Assembly (NCBI GenBank): GCA_001664005.1
Contig: CP016093.1
Span: forward strand, 3,587,031 to 3,651,030
Length of the DNA: 64,000 nucleotides
Origin: Rhizobiales bacterium NRL2
GTDB lineage: Bacteria; Pseudomonadota; Alphaproteobacteria; Minwuiales; Minwuiaceae
Reading direction: 5' to 3'
Position numbers and translations under genes: made by a program. Positions 17,862 to 26,024 of the stretch are shown one piece after another; the first letter of the stretch is position 1; each line of letters begins with the position of its first letter. The notes beneath the pieces are model-generated. The model saw only the letters and a program-made list of their open reading frames with translations, searched no databases and was not told the origin of the DNA.

Positions 17862-18254
17862 CTACTTCTTCTCGACCGCTTCGATCTCGTTGCCCGCCTT
17901 CTTCCAGGCGCCGAAGCCGCCGCCGATATGGCAGACATTGGTCAGACCCAGCTTCATCGCCGTGTCGGTCGCCAGCGCCGAACGGGCCCCGGCGGCGCAG
18001 TAGAAGACGAACCTGTTGCCCGTCTGGAAGACGTCCTTGGTGTAGGGGCTGTCCTCGGCGATCCAGAACTCCAGCATGCCGCGCGGCGCGTGATAGGCGC
18101 CGGGGATCTTGCCGTCACGCCAGAGTTCGCGGACATCGCGGATATCGACGATGGTGACGCCATCCTTGCCCACCAGTTCCTTCGCGTCGTCGACGCTGAT
18201 GGTTTCCACCCGGGCCATCGCGTCGTCGACCATCTGATTCACACCTGACGGCAT
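17862..18254 (-). CDS. Rhodanese-like domain protein
   Basis: A 130-residue single-domain rhodanese. The fold runs from KELVGKDGVTIVDIRDVREL to the active-site loop, with catalytic Cys86 in YCAAGARS. The loop of six residues (C-A-A-G-A-R) fits sulfurtransferases that form a persulfide. Its substrate is unknown. The C-terminus (GGFGAWKKAG) is typical. It is 27 bp downstream of upp and may be the last gene of the nucleobase uptake operon, though its function there is not obvious. No signal peptide, so it is cytoplasmic. Confidence 0.88.
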   Translation of the reverse strand: MPSGVNQMVDDAMARVETISVDDAKELVGKDGVTIVDIRDVRELWRDGKIPGAYHAPRGMLEFWIAEDSPYTKDVFQTGNRFVFYCAAGARSALATDTAMKLGLTNVCHIGGGFGAWKKAGNEIEAVEKK

Positions 18255-18281
18255 TTCCGTGTTCTCCCCTGAATGTTGCGC

Positions 18282-18917
18282 TCAGACGGTACCATAAAGC
18301 CGGTCGCCCGCATCCCCCAGCCCGGGAACGATGTAGCCGACCTCGTTGAGACGGTTGTCGATGGCGGCGGTGACCACGGGAACGTCCGGATGGCGTTCAG
18401 CCATGTGGGCCAGACCCTCCGGCGCGGCAAGCACGCAGACGAAGCGAAGCTCGCGCACGCCGGCCGCGCGCAGCTGGTCGATGGCGTCCGCGGCGGAGCC
18501 GCCCGTCGCCAGCATCGGATCCACCAGCAGCACCCGCGCCCGTCCGATGCCGCGCGGCAGGTTGAGGTAGTAGCGTTCGGGCTTCAGCGTCGTCTCGTTG
18601 CGGCGCAGGCCGATATGCCCGACCGGCACGTCCGGCAGCAGGTCGGAGACGCCGTCGGCCAGCCCGTTGCCCGCCCTGAGGATGGAGACCACGGCCAGCG
18701 TACCCTGCGCGATCTCCGAAGCATCCATCTCAGCTACCGGCGTTTCGATCCTGACCGCTGCGACCGGCAGATCGCGCAGCGCCTCGTAGGCCAGCAGCGC
18801 ACCGAGTTCCCGCAGCGTGCGGCGGAACTGGGACGGCGGCGTCGCCGCGCGGCGCAGCAGCGTCAGCTTGTGCTGCGCCACAGGGTGCTCGACGACCGTC
18901 ACGCCCGCCGCCGTCAT
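18282..18917 (-). CDS. upp: Uracil phosphoribosyltransferase
   Basis: The product is 211 residues, the normal length. It converts uracil and PRPP to UMP in pyrimidine salvage. The PRPP-binding loop is VLLVDPMLATGGSA (about 130-143). The uracil-binding C-terminus is YIVPGLGDAGDRLYGT, as in E. coli Upp. N-terminal HPVAQHKLTLLR matches the family. It follows the BMP-family binding protein gene by 21 bp. Its place in an uptake operon suggests that the ABC system brings in nucleosides or nucleobases that feed UMP synthesis. Confidence 0.95.
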   Translation of the reverse strand: MTAAGVTVVEHPVAQHKLTLLRRAATPPSQFRRTLRELGALLAYEALRDLPVAAVRIETPVAEMDASEIAQGTLAVVSILRAGNGLADGVSDLLPDVPVGHIGLRRNETTLKPERYYLNLPRGIGRARVLLVDPMLATGGSAADAIDQLRAAGVRELRFVCVLAAPEGLAHMAERHPDVPVVTAAIDNRLNEVGYIVPGLGDAGDRLYGTV

Positions 18918-18938
18918 GGCCGTTTCAAACCGTCCGGG

Positions 18939-20015
18939 TCACTTCGGCAGGCTGCCCTCGAGACCTTCGACATAGAAGTTCATGCCAAGCAGGTCCGCGT
19001 CGCTCGCCGTCTCGCCTTCCGCCAGCCAGACGCTGCCGTCCTGACGCCGGATCGGGCCCGTGAAGGGGTGGCGCTCGCCGGCGGCGATCTCGGCGCGGGC
19101 CTTGTCCGCCAGCGCCTTGACGTCGCCGGGCATGGCGTCGTTGTAGGGCGCGAAGGCGACCATGCCGCTGGCGATGCCGCCCCAGGTGTCCTTCGCTTCC
19201 CACGCGCCGTTCAGCGCGGCTTCCACCCGCTCGATGTAATAGGGCGACCAGTCGTCGATGATCGCCGTGAGCTGCGCGTTCGGGCCGAAGCGGGTCATGT
19301 CGGAGGCCTGGCCGAAGGCGTAGATGCCGTTCTGCTCGGCGATCTTCATGGCAGCGGGGCTGTCGGTGTGCTGCATCAGGATGTCGGCGCCCTGGTCGAT
19401 CAGCGCCTTGGCCGCGTCGGCCTCCTTGCCCGGATCAAACCAAGTGTTGACCCAGACGACCTTGAACTGGATGTCGGGATTGACCGACTTCGCCGCCAGG
19501 TAGGCGGCGTTGATGCCGCGCACGACTTCGGGGATCGGGAAGGAAGCGATGTAGCCGACGATGTTGTTCTCGGTCATCTCGCCGGCGATCAGGCCGATGA
19601 CGTGCCGGCCCTCGTAGAAGCGCGCCGAATAGGTGGCCAGGTTCTCGGCCTGCTTGAAGCCGGTGGCGTGCTCGAACATCGTGTCGGGGAAGCGCTTCGC
19701 CACCTTCACGGTCGGATTCATGAAACCGAAGGAGGTGGTGAAGATCAGGTCGTTGCCGCCCTGGGCGAGCTGGCGGATGACGCGCTCGGCATCGGGACCG
19801 TCGGCAACGCCTTCGACATAGGTCGTCTCCACCTTGTCGCCCAGCGCTTCCTCGATCGCCTTGCGGCCCTGATCATGCTCGTAGGACCAGCCCAGGTCGC
19901 CGACCGGACAGCAGTAGACGAATCCGATCTTCAGCTTCTCCGCCGCCGTCGCCCCGAAGGCGAATGACGCGGCCATGGCCGCCGCCAGCAGCGGCGCCCC
20001 GATGCGCTTGAACAT
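18939..20015 (-). CDS. BMP-family ABC transporter substrate-binding protein
   Basis: 358 residues from the ATG at 20015, which gives a clean signal peptide (MFKRIGAPLLAAAMAASFAFG, cleavage near TAAEK). There is no lipobox, so it is a free periplasmic protein. The mature part has the Bmp/PnrA fold: KIGFVYCCPVGDLGWSYEHDQG, VIRQLAQGGNDLIFTTSFG, and GEMTENNIVGYIASFPIPEV. Homologues bind purine nucleosides (PnrA) or related nucleobases. The two cysteines near residue 32 are unusual for the family. It is the last transporter gene of the operon, after the ATPase and two permeases, and before upp. Confidence 0.9.
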   Translation of the reverse strand: MFKRIGAPLLAAAMAASFAFGATAAEKLKIGFVYCCPVGDLGWSYEHDQGRKAIEEALGDKVETTYVEGVADGPDAERVIRQLAQGGNDLIFTTSFGFMNPTVKVAKRFPDTMFEHATGFKQAENLATYSARFYEGRHVIGLIAGEMTENNIVGYIASFPIPEVVRGINAAYLAAKSVNPDIQFKVVWVNTWFDPGKEADAAKALIDQGADILMQHTDSPAAMKIAEQNGIYAFGQASDMTRFGPNAQLTAIIDDWSPYYIERVEAALNGAWEAKDTWGGIASGMVAFAPYNDAMPGDVKALADKARAEIAAGERHPFTGPIRRQDGSVWLAEGETASDADLLGMNFYVEGLEGSLPK

Positions 20016-20077
20016 GTCGCTTTGTCCTCCTGAACAGGGATGCAGGCTCCTTCTCCCTAACCGTCTGAGCGACCCGG

Positions 20078-20998
20078 TCAAGAAGAAGCGTAGAAGGTCC
20101 GGCCCAGGCTGCCCGGCGCCCGCAGCACCGCCGCCCCCCGCCCGCCGGAGATCAGCACCAGCACGACGATGGTGGCGAGATAGGGCAGCATCGAAAGATA
20201 CTGGCTGGCGATGTCGACGCCGGCGCCCTGGACGTGAAGCTGGACGATGGTCACGCCGCCGAAGAGATAGGCGCCGAGCAGCGCACGACCGGGCCGCCAG
20301 CTGGCGAAGACGACAATCGCCAGCGCGATCCAGCCCCGGCCGGCGGTCATGTCCTCCGACCAGAGCGGCGTCCGCGCCACCGAGAGATAGGCGCCGCCGA
20401 GCCCCGCCATGGCGCCGCCGAAGGCGACCGCGGCCAGCCGCACGCGCACCACGGGAAAGCCGATGGCATGGGCGGCGTGATGGTTCTCGCCCACGGCGCG
20501 CAGGATCATCCCGGCGCGTGTGGCGTAGAGGAACCAGGCGACCAGCGCGGTCAGCAGGATCGAGAGATAGAACATCGGTTCGTGGTGGAACAGCAGCGGC
20601 CCGAGAACCGGCAGCTCGCTCAGCACCGGCAGCCGGATCGCCTCCAGCGGCGGCACGGACAGGCCCGAATAGCCCTGACCCATCAGCGCCGACAGGCCGA
20701 GGCCGAAGATGGTCAGCGCCAGTCCGGTGGCGACCTGGTTGGCGAGCAGGATCTGGGTCATCAGCCCGAACAGCAGCCCCATCAGCATGCCGGCGAAGGC
20801 CGCGACGGCGATGCCGGCAAAGTGGGAGCCACTCTCGGCGGTGACGATGAACCCGGTGACCGCGCCCACGACCATCATGCCCTCGACGCCCAGATTGAGA
20901 ACGCCGGCCCGTTCGGCCACCAGTTCGCCCAGCGCCGCGAACAGCAGCGGTGTCGCCGCCAGCATCATGCCGACCAGGATGTCGACGGCGAGCTCCAT
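20078..20998 (-). CDS. Nucleoside-type ABC transporter permease (YufQ/NupQ-like)
   Basis: 306 residues with eight to nine hydrophobic segments, in the branched-chain-amino-acid-permease (LivH-like) superfamily. The AGVLNLGVEGMMVVGAVTGF segment and the C-terminal AIVVFASWRPGRALLGAYLFGG are typical of BMP-associated permeases such as YufQ. It forms the membrane channel with the next permease. Its ATG overlaps the upstream permease stop in a TGATG, so translation is coupled. Confidence 0.9.
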   Translation of the reverse strand: MELAVDILVGMMLAATPLLFAALGELVAERAGVLNLGVEGMMVVGAVTGFIVTAESGSHFAGIAVAAFAGMLMGLLFGLMTQILLANQVATGLALTIFGLGLSALMGQGYSGLSVPPLEAIRLPVLSELPVLGPLLFHHEPMFYLSILLTALVAWFLYATRAGMILRAVGENHHAAHAIGFPVVRVRLAAVAFGGAMAGLGGAYLSVARTPLWSEDMTAGRGWIALAIVVFASWRPGRALLGAYLFGGVTIVQLHVQGAGVDIASQYLSMLPYLATIVVLVLISGGRGAAVLRAPGSLGRTFYASS

Positions 20999-22083
20999 CA
21001 GGGCGTCTCCACCACGTTGGCGCGGCGCGGCAGCCTGAGGCGGAAGCGGAAACCGGCCAGCAGGTCCATGCCCAGCAGGAAGAACAGCAGCATGCCCTGG
21101 AAGACGCGGGTGACGGCGGCGGGAAGCTGCATCTGGATCTGCGCCGCCTCGCCGCCGATATAGGTCACCGCGATGACGAAGCCGGCCAGCACGATGCCGA
21201 TCGGGTTCAGGCGTCCGAGGAAGGCCACGATGATCGCCGTGAAACCATAGCCCGCGGGCAGGGCCGGCACGAGCTGTTCGACCGGGCCTGCGGCCTCGAA
21301 CACGCCGGCAAGGCCCGCCAGCCCGCCGGAGACCATCAGGCAGAACCAGATGATCCGCTTTTCACGGAAGCCCGCGAAGCGGGCCGCGCGCGGCGACTGG
21401 CCCATCAGTCGGATCTGGAAGCCGACCACATGCCGGCCGAGCAGGATCCAGCCCGTGGCGGCGGCGGCGAGCGCCACGAGGAAGCCGACATTGGCCCGGC
21501 CCTGCTCGAAAAGCGGGGGCATCAGGGCGCTGTCGTGGAAGATGCGGCTTTCCGGAAAGTTGAAGCCATCGGGATCGCGCAGCGGGCCGGTGACCATGGC
21601 GCTCAGCAGCAGGATGGCGACATAGGTCAGCATCAGGCTGACCAGTATCTCGTTGGTGCCGAAGCGGGTGCGCAGGAAGGCCGGCACGGCGGCCCAGGCC
21701 ATACCGCCGGCGATTGCCGCGAGACTCATGAGCGGCAGCAGCCAGACGCCGGAGATGTCGTAGAACGCGAGCGCCACAGCGCCGCCGGTCAGCGCGCCGA
21801 TGACGAACTGGCCCTCCGCGCCGATGTTCCAGACCCCGGCCCGGAAGCCGAGCGACAGTCCGACGCCGATCAGGATCAGCGGCGTCGCCTTCACGATCAG
21901 TTCCGAGAGGCTGTAGGCGTCCGAGAAAGGCGAAAGGAAGATGATCCCCACCGCCCGTACCGGGTCGACGCCCAGAATCGCGAACAGCACCATGCCGGCG
22001 GCGACTGTCAGCAGAACAGCCAGCACCGGCGTCATCCAAACCACTGCCCGGGAAGGCTGCGGACGTCGTTCCAGCCGGATCAC
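20998..22083 (-). CDS. Nucleoside-type ABC transporter permease (YufP/NupP-like)
   Basis: 361 residues, longer than its partner because of an extra N-terminal region, which is typical for the YufP side of this transporter type. It shows LGFRAGVWNIGAEGQFVIGAL, the shared permease motif, and an EAA-like stretch GFTAIIVAFLGRLNPIGIVLAG. About nine membrane helices are predicted. The start codon overlaps the stop of the ATPase gene by 4 bp (ATGA), so the genes are translationally coupled. Confidence 0.9.
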   Translation of the reverse strand: MIRLERRPQPSRAVVWMTPVLAVLLTVAAGMVLFAILGVDPVRAVGIIFLSPFSDAYSLSELIVKATPLILIGVGLSLGFRAGVWNIGAEGQFVIGALTGGAVALAFYDISGVWLLPLMSLAAIAGGMAWAAVPAFLRTRFGTNEILVSLMLTYVAILLLSAMVTGPLRDPDGFNFPESRIFHDSALMPPLFEQGRANVGFLVALAAAATGWILLGRHVVGFQIRLMGQSPRAARFAGFREKRIIWFCLMVSGGLAGLAGVFEAAGPVEQLVPALPAGYGFTAIIVAFLGRLNPIGIVLAGFVIAVTYIGGEAAQIQMQLPAAVTRVFQGMLLFFLLGMDLLAGFRFRLRLPRRANVVETP

Positions 22084-23594
22084 GCAGCCTCCTCCAGACG
22101 TCCGCCCATCATCAGCCCGATGGTCTCGATATCCAGTTCACCGGTCGGCCGCGGACGGCTCAGCCGGCCTTCCGACAACACGGCGAACCGGTCGCTGATC
22201 GCCAGCAGTTCGTCCAGGTCCTGACTGATCACCAGCACTGCTGCGCCGGCGGCCGCCAGGCGGTCGAGCGCGGCGTGGATCTCGGCGGCCGAACCGGCGT
22301 CGACGCCCCAGGTCGGTTGGGCGGCGATCAGCACGCCCGGCTCCTGCAGCACCTCGCGGCCGACGACGAACTTCTGCAGGTTGCCGCCCGAGAGGCTGCC
22401 GGCCGGTGCAGAGGCGCCCGTGGCGGCAACGCGGAAGACCTCGATCACGCGTTTCGCGTAGCCGGCAGCCGAGAGGAAACTCAGGAAGCCCCGCCGCACC
22501 AGGCCCTGGCCGCCGCGGGCCGAAATGATCGCGTTCTCCGCCAGCGACATCTCGGCCACGGCGCCGTGGCCGATGCGCTCCTCAGGCACGAAGGCCATGC
22601 CGCGGGCGCGGCGGCCGACCGGCCCACGTGTGCCGACGGGCTTGCCATCCAGAACGATGGTCTCCCGCCTGGCGCTCGGCCGCTCCCCGATCAGCGCCTC
22701 CATCAACTCGGTCTGACCGTTGCCGGCGACGCCCCCGATGCCCAGGATCTCGCCGGCGCGCAGTTCGAAGGAGATACCGCGCAACGCCGTGCCGAACTCC
22801 GAGACTGCCGGCAGGGAGAGGTCGTCCACCTTCAGGCGCACGTCGCCCGGCGTCTGCTTGGCGCGGCGGGGCGGCGGCAGTTCCGCCCCGATCATCATGG
22901 CCGCGAGGCTCCGCGCGGTCTCCTTTCGCGGGTCGCATCGCGCGACCACCTCGCCGCGGCGCAGCACAGTCGCCGCATCGCAGATGGCCCGGATCTCGTC
23001 CAGCTTGTGAGAGATGTAGAGCACCGAACAGCCCCGGTCTCTGAGACGCCGGAGAATGTCGAACAGCTTCTCCGCCTCCTGGGGCGTCAGCACCGACGTC
23101 GGCTCGTCCATGATCAGCAGGCTGGGCGACTGCAGCAGGCAGCGGACGATCTCGACGCGCTGCTTCTCGCCGACCGAAAGGTCGTCGACGCGCCGCGTCG
23201 GATCCACCTTCAGGCCATATTCGGCAGACACGGCGCGGATACGGTGTTCGAGGTCGTCGCCGATCGCATCCGCCGGCAGGCCGAGGGCGATGTTTTCCTC
23301 CACCGTCATCGCGTCGAACAGGGAGAAGTGCTGGAAGACCATGCCGATGCCGGCCGCGCGCGCGTCGGCAGGCTTCTGCGGACGATGCCTGCGGCCGTTG
23401 ACGAACATCTGCCCCGCGTCCGGGCGCAGCACGCCGTAGATGATCTTCACGAGCGTCGACTTGCCGGCGCCATTCTCGCCCAGCAGGGCATGGATGCTGC
23501 CCCGCCCCACGGCGAGGCTGACGTCGCGGTTCGCCACCACGCCCGGGAAGGACCTGGCCACGCCGTTCAGTTCCAGCAGGGGGACGTCTTCCAT
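22080..23594 (-). CDS. Nucleoside-type ABC transporter ATP-binding protein (YufO/NupO-like, two NBDs)
   Basis: 504 residues from the ATG at 23594; upstream in-frame sequence overlaps the riboswitch region and has no family features. Two ABC domains are fused. The first has GENGAGKSTLVK, LSVGEKQRVEI and LLIMDEPTSVLT. The second has GVAGNGQTEL in place of a full Walker A, LSGGNLQKFVVGRE, and VLIAAQPTWGVD. That asymmetry, with a weak second site, is normal for sugar/nucleoside (MglA/YufO-like) ATPases. It is first in the operon ATPase-permease-permease-BMP-upp and divergent from the B12 riboswitch. Confidence 0.92.
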   Translation of the reverse strand: MEDVPLLELNGVARSFPGVVANRDVSLAVGRGSIHALLGENGAGKSTLVKIIYGVLRPDAGQMFVNGRRHRPQKPADARAAGIGMVFQHFSLFDAMTVEENIALGLPADAIGDDLEHRIRAVSAEYGLKVDPTRRVDDLSVGEKQRVEIVRCLLQSPSLLIMDEPTSVLTPQEAEKLFDILRRLRDRGCSVLYISHKLDEIRAICDAATVLRRGEVVARCDPRKETARSLAAMMIGAELPPPRRAKQTPGDVRLKVDDLSLPAVSEFGTALRGISFELRAGEILGIGGVAGNGQTELMEALIGERPSARRETIVLDGKPVGTRGPVGRRARGMAFVPEERIGHGAVAEMSLAENAIISARGGQGLVRRGFLSFLSAAGYAKRVIEVFRVAATGASAPAGSLSGGNLQKFVVGREVLQEPGVLIAAQPTWGVDAGSAAEIHAALDRLAAAGAAVLVISQDLDELLAISDRFAVLSEGRLSRPRPTGELDIETIGLMMGGRLEEAA

Positions 23595-23715
23595 CGATCT
23601 TCCCGTTACCGCGTGGGGACGGTTATTCCACCCGAGTCGCGGATCGCGCAAGCCATGCCGTACCGGGGCTTGTCCTCGGGTGCCGCTTGGGCCACCATGA
23701 CACCCAGCAGCGGTT

Positions 23716-23900
23716 CCGCCGAATCCGAAGCGTTCGGCGGATGCAAAAGGGAACACGGTGCGGCGTACCCATCAGGGACCAAGACCGTGGCTGCCCCCGC
23801 AACTGTAAGCGTCGAGGACGCCCCGATACGCCACTGGGCCAACTGCCCGGGAAGGCGGGGAAGGTCCGCCGAGGCGCGAGCCAGGAAACCTGCCGCCGCG
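23716..23900 (+). ncRNA. Cobalamin (B12) riboswitch
   Basis: The conserved core is plain: ATGCAAAAGGGAACACGGTG (from 23741), then GTGGCTGCCCCCGCAACTGT, and the B12 box AGCCAGGAAACCTGCC (about 23879-23894). An 8-bp stem CCGCCGAA/TTCGGCGG (23716-23740) opens the element. It precedes cbtB, cbtA, cobW, cobN and cobO, all involved in cobalt uptake or B12 synthesis. When adenosylcobalamin binds, expression of the downstream cobalt and cobalamin genes should fall. It fills most of the 354-bp gap between the nucleoside ATPase gene and cbtB, with no gene there. Confidence 0.95.
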
Positions 23901-23916
23901 AGAGAGCACGCCAACG

Positions 23917-23943
23917 GACCGCCGGAGGGGCGGTCGAGGAGGA
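23917..23943 (+). promoter_or_regulatory. Riboswitch expression-platform hairpin and ribosome-binding site
   Basis: GACCGCC (23917-23923) and GGCGGTC (23929-23935) form a 7-bp stem with loop GGAGG, directly followed by GAGGAGGA (23936-23943), the ribosome-binding site of cbtB. No T tract follows. The layout suggests control of translation initiation instead of termination. The loop GGAGG could be a decoy or a partner for the aptamer. Confidence 0.5.
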
Positions 23944-23948
23944 ACGAC

Positions 23949-24131
23949 ATGACCACTATCCGCAATGCCGCCGCCGGCGCCACAGACCGCCGCGCTGCCG
24001 TGATTCCCGCCGCCGTCGCGGCGATACTCATCGGCGCTTTCCTTGTTTTCGGCGCCGGCCTGGCCCAGTCCAGCACGCTGCACAACGCGGCGCATGACGG
24101 TCGGCACAGCTTCGCCTTTCCCTGCCACTGA
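23949..24131 (+). CDS. cbtB: Cobalt transporter subunit CbtB
   Basis: A 60-residue membrane protein. One hydrophobic helix (VIPAAVAAILIGAFLVFGAG) is followed by the C-terminal histidine motif HNAAHDGRHSFAFPCH, which is diagnostic of CbtB. The histidines and cysteine probably bind Co2+ at the outer face. It works with CbtA as a cobalt uptake system found next to B12 riboswitches in alphaproteobacteria and pseudomonads. It is the first gene under the riboswitch and ends 4 bp before cbtA. Confidence 0.95.
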   Translation: MTTIRNAAAGATDRRAAVIPAAVAAILIGAFLVFGAGLAQSSTLHNAAHDGRHSFAFPCH

Positions 24132-24135
24132 GGCG

Positions 24136-24834
24136 ATGTTCTACCGTATTTTTGCGAGCGCCCTGGTCGCCGGGGTGCTCGCGGGGCTGTTCGTGTCCGT
24201 GCTGCAGCAGTTCACGACCGTGCCCATCATCGTGCAGGCGGAGAGCTATGAGAGCGCTCCGGCTGCAGGGGACTCTCACGCCCACGGTCCCGGCGAGGAA
24301 GAAGCGCACGACCACGGCGGCGGTTGGGCGCCGGCCGATGGCGGGGAGCGGATATTCTACACTGCCCTGTCCTCCGTCCTCATCGCCGCGGGCTGGGGCC
24401 TGTTGCTGGTCGCACTCATCGCACTGAGCGGACGCCGGATCGACGGCAAGACCGGCGTGCTCTGGGGCGCGGCGGGTTTCGTCGCGACGGCGCTGGCGCC
24501 CGGCGCAGGGCTGCCACCCGAACTGCCGGGCACCATGGCCGCCGAAGTCACGGCGCGTCAGGTCTGGTGGGTCGCCACTTTGGTCGCGACAGGCGCCGCC
24601 CTCTGGCTGCTGGTCCTGGCCAGGGCGACAATCTGGAAAGGGGCCGGCGTTCTCCTGCTGATCGTCCCTCACGCGGTGGGCGCTCCCCAGCCGGACCATT
24701 TCGGCGGCGCCGTTCCACCGGAGCTGGCCGCCCATTTCGTCGCCACATCACTCGCCGTCTCAGCCGCCTTCTGGGTCCTGCTGGGGTGGCTGGCCGGCGC
24801 GATGTGGGACAAACTGGAACCCAGTGGAGACTGA
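24136..24834 (+). CDS. cbtA: Cobalt transporter subunit CbtA
   Basis: A 232-residue membrane protein with five or six hydrophobic helices. The N-terminal helix is FYRIFASALVAGVLAGLFVS, as in CbtA. A His-rich extracytoplasmic loop (DSHAHGPGEEEAHDHGGG, about residues 47-64) may hold cobalt. Later segments LPPELPGTMAAEVTARQVWW and VGAPQPDHFGGAVPPELAAHF are characteristic family motifs. Start ATG at 24136 lies 4 bp after the cbtB stop. It is expected to import Co2+ for cobalamin synthesis under riboswitch control. Confidence 0.93.
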   Translation: MFYRIFASALVAGVLAGLFVSVLQQFTTVPIIVQAESYESAPAAGDSHAHGPGEEEAHDHGGGWAPADGGERIFYTALSSVLIAAGWGLLLVALIALSGRRIDGKTGVLWGAAGFVATALAPGAGLPPELPGTMAAEVTARQVWWVATLVATGAALWLLVLARATIWKGAGVLLLIVPHAVGAPQPDHFGGAVPPELAAHFVATSLAVSAAFWVLLGWLAGAMWDKLEPSGD

Positions 24835-24838
24835 AACC

Positions 24839-25900
24839 ATGAGTACCGCATCGGGCAAGATCCCGGCGACCGTCGTCACCGGCTTTCTCGGCGCCGGCAA
24901 GACGACGCTGATCCGACACCTGCTGCAGAATGCCGGTGGCAAACGCATCGCCCTGATCATCAACGAATTCGGCGACCTGGGCGTCGACGGCGAAGTGCTG
25001 AAGGGCTGCGGCGAGGAAACCTGCAGTGAGGACGACATCGTGGAACTGGCGAACGGCTGCATCTGCTGCACGGTCGCCGACGATTTCATCCCCACCATGA
25101 CCGCCCTGCTGGAGCGCGAGGTCCGGCCCGACCACATCGTCATCGAGACCTCCGGGCTCGCCCTGCCCCAGCCCCTGGTGAAGGCGTTCAACTGGCCCGA
25201 CATCCGCACGCGCGTGACGGTCGACGGCGTGGTCACCGTGGTCGACGGCGCGGCAGTGGCCGAGGGCCGCTTCGCGCACGACGAGGCGGCGCTGGACCGC
25301 CAGCGGCTGTCCGACGAGATGCTGGACCACGAAACGCCGCTTTCGGAGCTGTTCGAGGATCAGCTCGGCTGCGCCGACATCGTTGTGATCAACAAGACCG
25401 ACCTGCTGGGCGAAGGCGGCCTCGAGAAGGTCATGGCGGAGCTCCGGCACGACATCCGCCCCGGCGTGCAGGTGATCCGCTCCAGCCACGGCGCAGTGGC
25501 GCCTGCGGCGCTGCTCGGTCTGGGTATCGGCGCGGAGGACGACATCGCCAACCGTCCCACCCATCACGAACGGGAAGGCGCCGAGGACCACGACCATGAC
25601 GAGTTCGACAGCTTCGCCGTCGAACTGCCGGAGATCGACGATCCGAAGGCCTTCGCGAATCAGGTCGCTCAGGTCATCCGCGCGCACGACATCCTCAGGC
25701 TGAAGGGCTTCGCATCCGTCGCCGGCAAGCCGATGCGGCTGGTCGTGCAGGCCGTGGGGCCGCGCATCGACAGCTATTTCGACCGGCCCTGGCGCGCGGG
25801 CGAACCCCGGGGGACGAGGCTGGTCGTGATCGGCGAGACCGGCTTCGACCGCGCCGCGATCGAGGCCGACCTGCGCCGCGTCTACGACCGCGCCGCGTAG
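24839..25900 (+). CDS. cobW: CobW, GTP-dependent metallochaperone of cobalamin synthesis
   Basis: 353 residues from the ATG at 24839, five bases after the cbtA stop. Walker A is GFLGAGKTT (15-23). The metal site is Cys74-Ile-Cys76-Cys77 in NGCICCTV, the CxCC motif of COG0523 GTPases. A short acidic/His stretch EREGAEDHDHDEFD lies near residue 245 and the CobW C-terminal domain (KGFASVAGKPMRLVVQAVG) follows. Bacterial CobW is proposed to load Co2+ into the CobNST chelatase, which fits its place directly before cobN. Confidence 0.95.
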   Translation: MSTASGKIPATVVTGFLGAGKTTLIRHLLQNAGGKRIALIINEFGDLGVDGEVLKGCGEETCSEDDIVELANGCICCTVADDFIPTMTALLEREVRPDHIVIETSGLALPQPLVKAFNWPDIRTRVTVDGVVTVVDGAAVAEGRFAHDEAALDRQRLSDEMLDHETPLSELFEDQLGCADIVVINKTDLLGEGGLEKVMAELRHDIRPGVQVIRSSHGAVAPAALLGLGIGAEDDIANRPTHHEREGAEDHDHDEFDSFAVELPEIDDPKAFANQVAQVIRAHDILRLKGFASVAGKPMRLVVQAVGPRIDSYFDRPWRAGEPRGTRLVVIGETGFDRAAIEADLRRVYDRAA

Positions 25901-25929
25901 GGACGGCCTGCCGGTCGCCATGGTTTGAA

Positions 25930-25997
25930 GTCCTTGGGCTTGACCCAAGGACCCCGGTGAGCGGCCCGCAACTGGGCCCCTGGATCGAGTCCAGGGG
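25930..25997. repeat. Double-hairpin palindromic element between cobW and cobN
   Basis: Two perfect hairpins with 5-nt loops lie side by side: GTCCTTGGG-CTTGA-CCCAAGGAC (25930-25952) and CCCCTGGA-TCGAG-TCCAGGGG (25977-25997). The build resembles other elements in this window (28413-28495, 30578-30664, 31708-31806). No T tract follows, so it is not a classical terminator although it may stabilise or trim the cbtBA-cobW part of the message. Confidence 0.75.
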
Positions 25998-26024
25998 CGC
26001 CACTACTGTCATCGGAAGGATTCG

